Source of the DNA: Deltaproteobacteria bacterium
GTDB lineage: Bacteria; Myxococcota_A; Polyangia; GCA-2747355; JADLHG01
Direction of reading: 5' to 3'
Assembly: GCA_020848905.1 (NCBI GenBank)
Contig: JADLHG010000045.1
Location: forward strand, 310,001-374,000
DNA length: 64,000 nt
The number at the start of each line of letters is the position of its first letter. Position 1 is the stretch's first letter. Position numbers and translations under genes: made by a program. This document shows, in pieces, positions 1 to 8,374 of this stretch. The notes under the pieces were generated by a model. That model made no database searches and was not told the origin of the DNA. It was given only the letters and a program-made list of their open reading frames with translations.

Positions 1-636
1 CGAGCCGAGGAGCTGCGGGGCGCTCAGCCCGAGCAGCTCCGACCCGGCGAGGTTGAGGTCCCGGATCTGCCCCTGTCCGTCGAGCAGGATGGCCAGGTCG
101 GCGGAGTGCTGGAAGAAGAAGTGGTACTTCTCCTGCGAGAGCTCGAGCAGCCACAGGAGGTGCGCTCGGAGGTGCTCGAGGAGCAGGTGGAGCTGCTCCG
201 AGGTGGGCTCGACGAACTCCACCCCCAGTCCCGGGGTGGCCGCCGTAGCGGGCGAGACCCACCGCACCAGCACGCGGAAGAGCAGCTGGCGCTCCTTGGC
301 CATAGGGAGCAGCAGCACGAGCTCGACGGTCTTTCCGACCAGCGTCGGGTCGGGCGTCGCCGTCTCGAGGAAGACTCCCCCCGCGCTGATCGACGTGGCG
401 CGCACCCGCAGGGGCCCCTCCGGGAGCAGCAGCTCCGCGTGGCGATGGGTCTGGATGCGGAAGAAGCGGCGCCGATCGTCGGCGCGCGAGCCGAAAAGCC
501 GCTCGGTGAGGGCGAGCCACCGGGCGCGATCCCCTTCGCCGAGCTGGCCGGCGACGTTGCGTTCTTCGAGCCGTATCAGCTCGTCGATGGCGGCGCGATG
601 CTCGCCGGTCACCGACCTGCGGCGAAAGTCGTCCAT
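1..636 (-). CDS. PilZ-PAS signalling protein, 3' end outside window
   Basis: Translation from the ATG at 636 stays open for 212 codons to the window edge, so the C-terminus is missing. Residues about 54-150 resemble a PilZ domain: an Arg-rich RRRFFR stretch at 55-60, then T-S-I-S-A-G-G at 81-87 and a 'GLGVEFVE' strand at 137-143. From about residue 172 a PAS domain begins (FFFQHSADLAILLDGQGQI, then DLNLAGSELLGLS). PilZ domains usually bind cyclic di-GMP and PAS domains sense a ligand or partner; a histidine kinase or guanylate-cyclase output may follow beyond the window. The usual Asp/Asn of the [D/N]xSxxG motif is Ser here, so nucleotide binding is uncertain. The gene lies 130 bases downstream of the transporter gene on the same strand. 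Confidence 0.8.
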   Translation of the reverse strand, partial: MDDFRRRSVTGEHRAAIDELIRLEERNVAGQLGEGDRARWLALTERLFGSRADDRRRFFRIQTHRHAELLLPEGPLRVRATSISAGGVFLETATPDPTLVGKTVELVLLLPMAKERQLLFRVLVRWVSPATAATPGLGVEFVEPTSEQLHLLLEHLRAHLLWLLELSQEKYHFFFQHSADLAILLDGQGQIRDLNLAGSELLGLSAPQLLGS

Positions 637-766
637 GGGCACCGTACGGGGGGGTGGGTCCGTCCCCGCACCTGGACTATCCTGGCCTATCCCCGGTAGC
701 TGCACAAGATTCCCCGTCGTGACTCCTTCGGCCGCAGGGTAGTAGTGCGGACTCCGAAGGATCGCC

Positions 767-2056
767 TCACAGGTTCGAGAGGCCCCGGCGGTTGCGGTGG
801 GCGACCCAGAGCATGCAGGCGAGGGCCACGCTCGCCGCGAGGAGCAGCGAGCCGAAGATGAGCCCCAGATGCCCCGCGCGCCGGACGTAGAGCTCGCCGA
901 TCACGAGCTCCTGCAGGATCGAGCCCACGGCCCCGATACCGTTGATGAGGCCCGAGGCTCGGAGCGCGCCGGCTTGACTCCCCACGTCGATGGCCCCCGC
1001 CGCCGAGAGGAGGCTGTCGGGACCGTAGAGCAGGAAGCCGACCAGGCCCAGGCTGAGCGCGAAGAGCGGCACGGAGCGGACCCCCACGAGCCAGAGGAAG
1101 AGGCACGCCAGCGCGAGGCCCACGAGGAGGAGCAGGATGACCGGCGTGCGGCGCCCGCCGAAGCGGCGGTCCGAGAGGCGACCGGCCACGATGACCCCCG
1201 CGGTTCCCCCGGCCTCGAAGAGGTCGGCCAGGTAGCCGGCGTGGGCCGACGAGAGGCGGAAGTTGAGCTGGAGGAAGTACGCGGCCCAGCTCTGCAGCGC
1301 GTAGCGCACGTATTTGATGGCGAAGTAGGCGGCGCTCATGAGCCCTAGCGTGAACCAGACCGACCGCGGCCAGCCGCGAGAGGCGGCCTCGGTGGCCTCC
1401 GCGTCGTGCGGGCCTGGCCCGGCGCGCTCCCCGACGGGGGGCTCGAGAGGCGCCAGCCCGACGTCCTCGGGGCGGTTGCGCTGCAAGAGGCCGAAGAGCG
1501 CCGTGATGAGGAGGAGCGCCGCGGCGCCACCGAGGAAGGACCACTGCCAGCCGTAGTGCCCGACGAGAAACGCAGCCCAGAGGCCTGCGGCGAGCCCACC
1601 GGCCTGGTAGCAGGTGGACCAGAGCCCCATGATCGTTCCCCGCTCGCTCCGGCGGGTCCAGTGGGCCATGGTCCCGACGTTCCCGGCCCAGCCGGTGCCC
1701 TGCGCCAGGCCGTTGGCCCCCATGAGCAGGAGCAGCGCGGTGGTTCCGGGGAGGAGGCCGGCGAGGGCGTTGAGGAGCACGGAGGCCAGCATGCCGACGA
1801 GGAGCAACCGGCGCGCGCCGAGGCGGCCGCCGATGGCGGCGGCGACGAACTGCCCGAGGGCGTAGGTGACGAGGTACGCGCTGCCGATGGTGCCGAGGGT
1901 CGCGGCCGAGAGCCCTCGCTCGACGGTGAGGGTCCCCTTCACCTTGTAGAAGGGCTTGCGACAGAAGTAGTAGCCCGCGTAGGAGAGCCAGGTCCCGGCG
2001 AAGACGCGGAGGCGCCAGCTCCGAAGACGCGCCTCGGGTGGGTCGGCCGATTGCAT
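767..2056 (-). CDS. MFS transporter, organophosphate:phosphate antiporter-like
   Basis: The 429-residue protein has the length and about 12 hydrophobic segments of a major facilitator transporter. The N-terminal 'YAGYYFCRKPFYKVKG' resembles the 'YY..RK.F' signature of the GlpT/UhpT/UhpC (OPA) group, and 'RLSDRRFGGRRTP' near residues 286-298 is the repeated MFS loop motif between transmembrane segments. A sugar phosphate, glycerol phosphate or phosphonate-like substrate exchanged for phosphate is the family expectation; the exact substrate cannot be read here. The ATG at 2056 gives a short cytoplasmic N-terminus before the first signature. The gene diverges from the Cys-rich lipoprotein gene across a 77-base gap. 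Confidence 0.85.
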   Translation of the reverse strand: MQSADPPEARLRSWRLRVFAGTWLSYAGYYFCRKPFYKVKGTLTVERGLSAATLGTIGSAYLVTYALGQFVAAAIGGRLGARRLLLVGMLASVLLNALAGLLPGTTALLLLMGANGLAQGTGWAGNVGTMAHWTRRSERGTIMGLWSTCYQAGGLAAGLWAAFLVGHYGWQWSFLGGAAALLLITALFGLLQRNRPEDVGLAPLEPPVGERAGPGPHDAEATEAASRGWPRSVWFTLGLMSAAYFAIKYVRYALQSWAAYFLQLNFRLSSAHAGYLADLFEAGGTAGVIVAGRLSDRRFGGRRTPVILLLLVGLALACLFLWLVGVRSVPLFALSLGLVGFLLYGPDSLLSAAGAIDVGSQAGALRASGLINGIGAVGSILQELVIGELYVRRAGHLGLIFGSLLLAASVALACMLWVAHRNRRGLSNL

Positions 2057-2133
2057 GGGTCCCCATCATAGGTGAACCCTGGCTGCGCGGGCCGAATTGT
2101 CGACGGGGCGGCGGGATCTGATACCATCGGGCG

Positions 2134-3135
2134 ATGCGACGGCGTTCCGCGCGATCGGTGTGGCTTTCGGTGCTCGTGCTCTCCGCCCTGGGGTGCAGAT
2201 TCGACCGCGGAGGAGTGGGCGCGGCGTACGACGGAGCGGTCGCGCAGGACGGGCCGCTCCCCGAGGACGGACGCGTGGACACCCGCCCTCCCGACGCGGC
2301 GGCGAGAGATCACGCTGGCGAGGCTCGCCCGGACCTACGCGCCGATCTGCGAGCGGACCTGCGCGTGGACCTGCGCGCCGATCTCTCGCGCGACACGCGA
2401 CCGCCTCCCGATACGGCCGTCCCCGACGCCCTGACCTGCCCGCCCGGCTGCACGAGCTGCGACCTCGGGGCGCGGGTCTGCCGCGTGACCTGCAACGGCA
2501 CGGGGAGCGGACCCTGCCCGACCTGCCCGACGGGCTGGGGGTGCGAGCTCACCGTGGAGGTCACGAACCGCGCCGTGCGCTGCAGCGGACCGGAGAGCTG
2601 CCGCATCAGCTGCACGGGGATCAACAGCTGCAACGCCGGCCTCGAGTGCGGCAGCGGACCGTGCAGCGTGACCTGCAGCGGCCACGGTTCGTGCACGCAA
2701 GTGGATTGCGCGAAGCACGACAGCGCGTCGTGCAACGTGACCTGTCAGGCGGGGACGAACGTCTGTCCCGGCGACGTGCAGTGCGGAACCAAGGGGTGCG
2801 CCGTCTCGTGCAGCGGGGCCTCCCCAGGTTCGTGTAAGAAGGTGGACTGCTCCAAGGTCGCGAAGGGGGGGACCTGTCGCTTCGTCTGCACCGGTGGCAA
2901 CTGCGCCACCGACGTGGAATGCGGCGAGGGTCGATGCGAGGTGATGTGCGCCGGACAGTGCACCGGGAACGTGCGCTGTCAGAAGTCCTGTCGTTGCCAG
3001 ATCGACTGTCCGTCCGCGCCGACCTTCTGCCCCTGGAACCCGACCTGCCCGTCGTCGTGCGCGTGCCCGGGCACACCCCCCGTCTGCACGCCCTTCCGCC
3101 AGTGCCTGACCGCCGGTGCGTGCAGCCAGTGTTGA
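2134..3135 (+). CDS. Cys-rich secreted lipoprotein with DLR repeat
   Basis: The 333-residue protein starts with an Arg-rich n-region, a hydrophobic core and the lipobox LSALGC, so it is predicted to be lipid-anchored. An Asp-rich linker follows, including DLRADLRADLRVDLRADL at about residues 67-84. From about residue 99 to the end it has closely spaced Cys pairs in 10-20 residue units (CSVTC, CNVTC, CAVSC, CRFVC, CEVMC), as expected of a disulfide-stapled extracellular domain. No enzymatic motif is visible and the function is unknown. The start has no Shine-Dalgarno (SD) sequence but lies 6 bases after a possible extended -10 (TGATACCAT, 2119-2127), so the mRNA may be leaderless. It probably forms an operon with the barrel gene 16 bases downstream. 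Confidence 0.8.
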   Translation: MRRRSARSVWLSVLVLSALGCRFDRGGVGAAYDGAVAQDGPLPEDGRVDTRPPDAAARDHAGEARPDLRADLRADLRVDLRADLSRDTRPPPDTAVPDALTCPPGCTSCDLGARVCRVTCNGTGSGPCPTCPTGWGCELTVEVTNRAVRCSGPESCRISCTGINSCNAGLECGSGPCSVTCSGHGSCTQVDCAKHDSASCNVTCQAGTNVCPGDVQCGTKGCAVSCSGASPGSCKKVDCSKVAKGGTCRFVCTGGNCATDVECGEGRCEVMCAGQCTGNVRCQKSCRCQIDCPSAPTFCPWNPTCPSSCACPGTPPVCTPFRQCLTAGACSQC

Positions 3136-3151
3136 GCGCAGCGCGGGGGCC

Positions 3152-4039
3152 ATGAGGCGCCGCCGCTCCGTTCGCGGCGCTTCGCTTCTCGCCCTAGCGG
3201 TCTTCGCCACGCTCATCGTCCACGGTCGTCACGCGGACGCCGGGCCGTGGGTGGCCGCGCCGGGGCACGGCTACGCCAAGCTCTGGATGCGCTGGCTGGC
3301 TGGCAGCGGCTACCACGACGGGGAGGGCAGAGGCCAGAGCCTGCCCCTCTACCACGAGCTGACGTTCAGCGGGTACGCGGAGCTCAGCGTGGCCGAGCGA
3401 CTCGGCCTCTGGCTCCACGCCCCCATGCTCCAGTCCTTCTTCCTGCGCGACCCGCGGAGCGGGCGCATCGGCTCGCACGTGACGGTCGGGGATCCGCAGC
3501 TCGGCCTGCGAGTGGCCGCGCTTCGGCGGGGCCGCCTGGCCCTGGCCGTCGAGGCGGGAGTGCGCTTTCCTCTCGCCCCCGCGCGAGAGGTGCAGGAGGT
3601 CTATTCCACCGAGGAGGGGATGCCGCGCCTCGGGGACCTCCGGATCGGCGCGGGCGTGTGGGACGTCCAGTGGGGGCTGGCTCTCGGCTACTCCTGGCGC
3701 CGCTTCTACGCCGCGGGGAGCGCGGGGTATCTCCTGCGGACGCGCGGCTACGCGCACGCGGCGCTCTGGACCGCCGAAGGAGGCGTGAGCTTCCTCAGGC
3801 CGTTCGCGGTGCGCGCGCGCCTCACCGGGCGCCACCCACTTCCCGTCGGCGATGCTCCGCTGAGCGAGAGCCCGAGCGGGGTGGGTAACGGGACGAGCTA
3901 CGTCGGCCTCGCGCTCGAAGGGGACTGGCGTTTCACGTCGCACCTCGCGCTGGTGGCTTCGCTCGAAGGAGGTCTCGGAGCCGTGCGTCGCCAGGCGGGA
4001 GGGCCGGTCATCTCCCTCGGCGTCGCGGCCTCATGGTGA
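3152..4039 (+). CDS. Predicted outer-membrane beta-barrel protein
   Basis: From the ATG at 3152 the 295-residue product has a signal peptide (RRRR n-region, then a Leu/Ala-rich core, cleavage near HADAGPW). It then shows alternating amphipathic strands with aromatic girdle residues, such as 'GYAKLWMRWL', 'SFFLRD' and 'GLALGYSWRRFYAAGSAGYLL', and ends in 'ISLGVAASW', a typical barrel C-terminus with a final aromatic residue. It looks like a transporter-type or structural barrel of about 12 strands, with no assignable ligand. An upstream start at 3116 would overlap the previous gene and add a non-signal leader, so 3152 is preferred. Its end overlaps the convergent transglutaminase gene by 9 bases. 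Confidence 0.75.
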   Translation: MRRRRSVRGASLLALAVFATLIVHGRHADAGPWVAAPGHGYAKLWMRWLAGSGYHDGEGRGQSLPLYHELTFSGYAELSVAERLGLWLHAPMLQSFFLRDPRSGRIGSHVTVGDPQLGLRVAALRRGRLALAVEAGVRFPLAPAREVQEVYSTEEGMPRLGDLRIGAGVWDVQWGLALGYSWRRFYAAGSAGYLLRTRGYAHAALWTAEGGVSFLRPFAVRARLTGRHPLPVGDAPLSESPSGVGNGTSYVGLALEGDWRFTSHLALVASLEGGLGAVRRQAGGPVISLGVAASW

Positions 4040-5812
4040 GTCGGGGCTCTCCTCGTCCACGCGGACCGAGACCTCGAGCGTCTCCTTGCCGCCCCCTTTG
4101 TAGATAGTGCCCGAGGTCGGCGTCGCGTCGCGGTAGTTGCGCCCGCAGGCCACGCGCACGTGGTCGAGGCCGGCGAGGCAGCCGTTCGTCGGGTCGAAGC
4201 CGCGCCACCCGAGCCACGAGAAGTAGAGCTCTACCCAGGCGTGCGAGGCCTCGGACTGCACCTTGTTCTCGTAGCTGCCGCCCGTGTAGATGTAGCCCAC
4301 GCGGTAGCGCGCCGGGATGTTCAGCAGCCGCGCCAGGCAGATGAAGAGGTTGGCGAAGTCCTGGCAGACCCCCTGGCGGTCCACGTAGACCTCCCACGGG
4401 GTGGTGTGGACGCTCGTCGAGCCCTGCACGTAGGCGTACTCGCGGTGGATCGTCTCGTTGATGTCGATGAGCGTCTCTACCAGGTCGTAGTCGTGGCGCT
4501 CGACGAAGCTCATGGCGTACTCGGAGAGCTCGCGCAGCTGCGTCTCGGCGAGCTCCGGCGGGAGCAGGTAGGCCTGCATCATCTGCCGCTGCCAGGGCAT
4601 CCAGACCAGGGGGATGGTGTGGCGCCGGACGGGGAGCTGCAGGTCCATCAGCCGCCCCCCGAGGAGGCGCACCCGGGAGCGGGCCAGGATCCGCATCTCG
4701 GAGAATGGTTGTTCTATTTCCAGGCGCGTGACGTGGTTTCCGAACACATCCTCGAAATCGCGGCGCACCCCGTCGGCCGAGATCTCGAGCTCCGTCTCGA
4801 GCACCTCCTGCGCCAGGTCGTGCACGGGGTGCAGGCGGAAGAGGTGGTTGCTCCGCTCCACCGGCTCCTCGTAGCCGTAGACCGTCTCGTGGGTCACCGT
4901 GAGCACGCGCTCGTCGGGGCGGCGGAGGGAGAGGGTGGGACGGGCCTGAAGGGGGCCCGCGCCGCGGACCCGCGCGGTCGGCGTGGCCTTCTCGCCGTGG
5001 CTGTCCCAGAGGATGGTGCCGCGCCGTAGCACGAGCAGCTGGCCCGCCTGCATCGGGCGCCACTCCTCGTCGGAGAGAGGGTGGGTGGCCACGAGCACGG
5101 CGGTACGATTGACGTCCAGCGCGTGGCTCAGGTCGAGCGAGAGCTCCTCGGTCTCGAGCACCATCCGCTCGTGCGGGGGCTGCCGCCGGATGTAGTGGAG
5201 CTGATTCACGAGGCCCTGGTCGTTGTAGACCGCCAGGTCGTGTCCGTCGGTGAAGACGAAGTTCGCCGTGCCGAGCTCGTCCAGGCGCTGGAGCCACTCG
5301 TGGAGACGCGGCCAGCCCACGTCCGCGAGGCTGCGCGCGTGATGGCTGCGAATCATCGTGAGCAGCCAGCAGAAGGCGTGCTCCGTGTCGGTGTGCCCCA
5401 CGGGCTCGAAGGTCGGGTCCTCCCCGAGCGGCAGCTCGCGCTTCAGGTCGCCCTCGAGGTCGCCGTTGTGCGCGATGATCCAGTCGCGTCCCGCGTAGCT
5501 GCGGCAGAAGGGATGCGTGTCCTCTTGCCGGATGCGCTGGGCCGCTCCGCGCAGGTGACAGACGAAGGCGGTCGCGCGGAAGCGTTCCCAGTCCCGCAGC
5601 ATCCGCGTCATGCTGTTGTCGCCGATCGTCGTGGGGTCCTTGATCACCAGCGCCGCGTAGTCTCCGCTCGGGTACCAGGCGAAGCCCCAGCCGTACGGGT
5701 CGTGCGGCTTGTGGCTCACCACGTGCTTCAAGGTGATGGCGGGAGAGGCGGGGCTGTCGAAGGACATGGCGAGGAGCTGGCTGAGCTGGACCTCGCGGCG
5801 GATGTGCGTCAT
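4031..5812 (-). CDS. Class II glutamine amidotransferase-like / transglutaminase fusion
   Basis: Residues 1 to about 265 match the YafJ-like class II glutamine amidotransferase (Ntn-hydrolase) fold: 'SQLLAMSFDSP', 'GWGFAWYP', 'FVCHLRGA', 'AHNGDLEG', and 'GHTDTEHAF'. The usual nucleophile Cys is Ser11 here, after a 10-residue leader. Residues about 300-400 form a transglutaminase N-terminal beta domain ('LTVTHETVYGYEEPVERSN'). The C-terminal transglutaminase-like core has the triad C483 (GVCQDF), H524 (SHAWVEL) and D540 (GFDPTNG). The likely role is hydrolysis or transfer on amide or peptide bonds made by the neighbouring ligases. It is the third gene of a coupled operon, and its ATG overlaps the alpha-E stop by 4 bases. 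Substrate is unknown. Confidence 0.88.
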   Translation of the reverse strand: MTHIRREVQLSQLLAMSFDSPASPAITLKHVVSHKPHDPYGWGFAWYPSGDYAALVIKDPTTIGDNSMTRMLRDWERFRATAFVCHLRGAAQRIRQEDTHPFCRSYAGRDWIIAHNGDLEGDLKRELPLGEDPTFEPVGHTDTEHAFCWLLTMIRSHHARSLADVGWPRLHEWLQRLDELGTANFVFTDGHDLAVYNDQGLVNQLHYIRRQPPHERMVLETEELSLDLSHALDVNRTAVLVATHPLSDEEWRPMQAGQLLVLRRGTILWDSHGEKATPTARVRGAGPLQARPTLSLRRPDERVLTVTHETVYGYEEPVERSNHLFRLHPVHDLAQEVLETELEISADGVRRDFEDVFGNHVTRLEIEQPFSEMRILARSRVRLLGGRLMDLQLPVRRHTIPLVWMPWQRQMMQAYLLPPELAETQLRELSEYAMSFVERHDYDLVETLIDINETIHREYAYVQGSTSVHTTPWEVYVDRQGVCQDFANLFICLARLLNIPARYRVGYIYTGGSYENKVQSEASHAWVELYFSWLGWRGFDPTNGCLAGLDHVRVACGRNYRDATPTSGTIYKGGGKETLEVSVRVDEESPDSP

Positions 5813-6789
5813 GGAGCTCCCATCGCGGCCGGAAGCGCCGGATCGAAGTAGTCCTCATGGATCGCCAGGCAGACCGCCGAGGCATCGTCGATGACCCGGG
5901 TGAGCTCCTGGTGGATGTCCTTCTCGAGGAGCTCGGCCATGGTGCGGCCCTTCAGGCTGTCGAGGAGCCGGGAGAGGAGCGCGGCCGAGTGAGCTCCCAC
6001 GTGGGCCGGCTCGCGCGGCCGGATGCGCCGCAGGAAGTTCCACGCCCGGTCAAGGCAGTGGAGGACGGTGCGCGGGAAGGCCGGCTCGAGCAGCAGGAAC
6101 TCGGCCACCGCGCGCCCCGTGACCAGGCCGCGACTGCGCCGGAAGAACGACTCGTAGGCCGAGCAGGCGCGGAGGATGGCGATCCATTGCGCGAGGTCCG
6201 CCGGGCCTTCGTGGCCGCTGCTGCCGTTGCCGAGCTGGTGGTGCTTCACGTCGAGGATGCGGGCCGTCTGTCCCGCGCGCTCGAGGAGCATGCCGAGGCG
6301 CATGAAGTCGAAGGGCTCCTCGTGGAGCATGGTGTTGTGGCAGAGCCCCATGAAGAGCTGGCAGGACTCCTTGACGTGCGCGTAGAAGGCGGTGCGGTCC
6401 TTCTCGTAGAGGCGCCGCGCGGCGCTCGACTCGGCCCAGATCCAGAGCCCGTTGAGCGCCTCCCACATCTCGTGGCTGATGGTGTCCCGGATGGTGCGGG
6501 CGTTCTCTCGCGCGCCGCGCAGCGAGGTGCGAATCGCGACCGGGCACTCCTCGTCCCAGGTCAGGTAGCGCTGGACGTCCTCGCCGTTCTCGGAGGCGCT
6601 CGTGCCGAAGGCGGCGTCGAAGCGCGGCTGCTCGCCCGCGACGATGAGGACCGGCCGCCATCGCTCGTGGCGCGGCAGGTGGATGTCCATCAGGAACCAG
6701 TGGTTCACCTCGAGCATGCGGGCGGTGTTCTCCATGCGCTCGAGGTAGCGGTGCAGCCAGAAGCAGGACTCGGCGACCCGCGAGATCAT
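5809..6789 (-). CDS. Alpha-E domain protein (DUF403 type)
   Basis: The product has 326 residues and opens with '[27 protein letters not shown]', the characteristic start of alpha-E proteins. It is almost entirely helical with many conserved acidic and His residues ('[10 protein letters not shown]', '[20 protein letters not shown]', '[15 protein letters not shown]'). The family has no demonstrated reaction; comparative genomics ties it to circularly permuted ATP-grasp ligases and transglutaminases, with a role in peptide synthesis or processing inferred. Its ATG (6789) overlaps the stop of the ATP-grasp gene in an ATGA, and its own stop overlaps the next start the same way, so all three are probably made in fixed ratio. 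A longer open frame upstream lies antisense to nothing but inside the ATP-grasp gene and is a shadow. Confidence 0.92.
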   Translation of the reverse strand: MISRVAESCFWLHRYLERMENTARMLEVNHWFLMDIHLPRHERWRPVLIVAGEQPRFDAAFGTSASENGEDVQRYLTWDEECPVAIRTSLRGARENARTIRDTISHEMWEALNGLWIWAESSAARRLYEKDRTAFYAHVKESCQLFMGLCHNTMLHEEPFDFMRLGMLLERAGQTARILDVKHHQLGNGSSGHEGPADLAQWIAILRACSAYESFFRRSRGLVTGRAVAEFLLLEPAFPRTVLHCLDRAWNFLRRIRPREPAHVGAHSAALLSRLLDSLKGRTMAELLEKDIHQELTRVIDDASAVCLAIHEDYFDPALPAAMGAP

Positions 6790-8282
6790 CGCTCCACCTC
6801 CTCGAGCACCCAGGTGTCCTTCGACCCGCCCCCCTGGCTGGAGTTCACGACGTACGAGCCGTCCACCAGGGCCACCCGGGTGAGGCCCCCGGGGAGGACC
6901 CAGCTCGAGCGACCGGTCACGACGTACGGGCGCAGGTCGACCCGCCGCGGGGCGACGCGCTGGCCGCACCAGGTGGGACAGGTGGAGAGCTCGACGAGGG
7001 GTTGGGCGATGTAGCCGCGTGGGTTGGCGCGTATTCGTTCGCGGTGCGCCTCCAGCTGGGCGGCGGTCGCCTGCGGGCCCATCAGCATGCCGTAGCCCCC
7101 CGACTCGTCGACGGCCTTCACGACAAGCGAGGAGATATTCTGGAGCACATGTTCGCATTGCGCCGGGTCGGCGCAGAGGAAGGTTGCGACCTGGTCGAGC
7201 ACGGGCTCCTCCGCCAGGTAGAAGCGGATCATCTCGGGGACGAAGGCGTAGACCGCCTTGTCGTCGGCCACTCCGTTGCCGAGCGCGTTGGCGAGGGCCA
7301 GGTTGCCGCGGGTGTAGGCCTTCACGAGGCCCGGGACGCCGAGCAGGCTGTCCGGCCGGAAGACCTCCGGGTCGATGAAGGCGTCGTCGATGCGGCGGTA
7401 GATCACGTCCACGGGCGCCGGCCCCCGCGTGGTCTTGACGTACACACGGTCGTTCCAGACGAAGAGGTCCTGGCCGTGCACGAGCTCGCACCCCATCTGC
7501 CGGGCGAGGAAGCAGTGCTCGAAGTAGGCCGAGTTGTAGGGGCCCGGGGTCAATACGACGGTCCGCGCCTCCCCCGCCCCCCGCGGAGAGAGCGAGTCGA
7601 GCGCGGCCCTGAGGCGCAGCGGGTACTCGTCCACCGGCGCGACGTGGGCGCTGTCGAAGATCTGCGGGTGCACCCGCTTCATCACCGAACGGTTCTCGAG
7701 CACGTAGGAGACGCCCGAGGGGGTGCGGATGTTGTCCTCGAGGACCACGAAGGCGCCGTCGGGCCGCCGGATGAGGTCGATGCCGGCCACGTGGACGTAG
7801 ACGCCGCCCGGGGGGCGGATCCCGCGGAGCACCCGCAGGTAGCCGCGCGAGCCCTCCACGAGCTCCCGAGGAATGCGCCCCTCGTCGAGGATGCGCTGGT
7901 CGCCGTAGACGTCGGCGAGGAAGGCGTTGAGCGCCGCCACCCGCTGCTCGAGCCCGCGGCGCAGGCGTTGCCACTCGAGAGGCGCGATGGTCCGGGGAAT
8001 CAGGTCGAAGGGGAAGATGCGCTCGACGCCGCGTTCGTCGGAGTAGACCGAGAAGGTGATCCCGTGCTTGAGGAAGAGCAGGTCCGCGAGGCGCTGCCGG
8101 CTGCGGAGCTCGGTCGGGCCGAGCGTCTCGAAGAGGCGCACGACCTGGAGCGCCTCGGGACGGGGGGTGCCGTCGGCCAGGAAGAGCTCGTCGAAGCTCC
8201 CGTCGACCGGTCGGTAGGTTTCGAAGAGGCTCGGCACCAGGGAGCCGCCGGCCGCGCGAAGGGGGCGTATGGGACGCGTCAT
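6786..8282 (-). CDS. Circularly permuted ATP-grasp ligase (DUF404/407 type)
   Basis: From the ATG at 8282 the 498-residue product has the hallmarks of the circularly permuted ATP-grasp type 2 family: 'FPFDLIPR', '[18 protein letters not shown]', '[20 protein letters not shown]', '[14 protein letters not shown]', 'GGYGMLMGP', '[12 protein letters not shown]', '[10 protein letters not shown]' and '[13 protein letters not shown]'. ATP-grasp enzymes join a carboxylate to an amine or thiol through an acyl phosphate, so this is probably a peptide or amide ligase acting in the cytoplasm. A start 24 codons further upstream is possible but would extend into the divergent promoter region and lacks family similarity. 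It is the first gene of the left operon and diverges from the DUF2126 operon across 92 bases. Confidence 0.92.
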   Translation of the reverse strand: MTRPIRPLRAAGGSLVPSLFETYRPVDGSFDELFLADGTPRPEALQVVRLFETLGPTELRSRQRLADLLFLKHGITFSVYSDERGVERIFPFDLIPRTIAPLEWQRLRRGLEQRVAALNAFLADVYGDQRILDEGRIPRELVEGSRGYLRVLRGIRPPGGVYVHVAGIDLIRRPDGAFVVLEDNIRTPSGVSYVLENRSVMKRVHPQIFDSAHVAPVDEYPLRLRAALDSLSPRGAGEARTVVLTPGPYNSAYFEHCFLARQMGCELVHGQDLFVWNDRVYVKTTRGPAPVDVIYRRIDDAFIDPEVFRPDSLLGVPGLVKAYTRGNLALANALGNGVADDKAVYAFVPEMIRFYLAEEPVLDQVATFLCADPAQCEHVLQNISSLVVKAVDESGGYGMLMGPQATAAQLEAHRERIRANPRGYIAQPLVELSTCPTWCGQRVAPRRVDLRPYVVTGRSSWVLPGGLTRVALVDGSYVVNSSQGGGSKDTWVLEEVER

Positions 8283-8374
8283 GGTCCCCTGCGGTGAGGG
8301 TTGTCCGCGAACATCTGTTGCGCGATCATACGGGCGTCTGACGGTTCGCCACAAGCCCAGGGAAGAGGACCTTC
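8283..8374. promoter_or_regulatory. Divergent control region of the amidoligase island
   Basis: These 92 bases are the only spacer between the two outward-reading operons, so both promoters must lie here or inside the flanking genes. The left ATG is preceded by a purine-rich AGGGGA ribosome site and the right GTG by GGAAGAGG. No convincing -35/-10 pair or strong palindrome was found by eye. The arrangement suggests co-regulation of the two operons. Confidence 0.4.

Noticed and set aside
1-742. Two plus-strand frames at the left edge
   Set aside because: They are antisense to the PilZ-PAS reading frame, which shows recognisable domains to the window end.
7975-8282. Extended N-terminus of the alpha-E protein
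   Set aside because: A long frame continues upstream to 7974 but lies inside the ATP-grasp gene; the ATG at 6789 begins exactly at the family's N-terminal signature.
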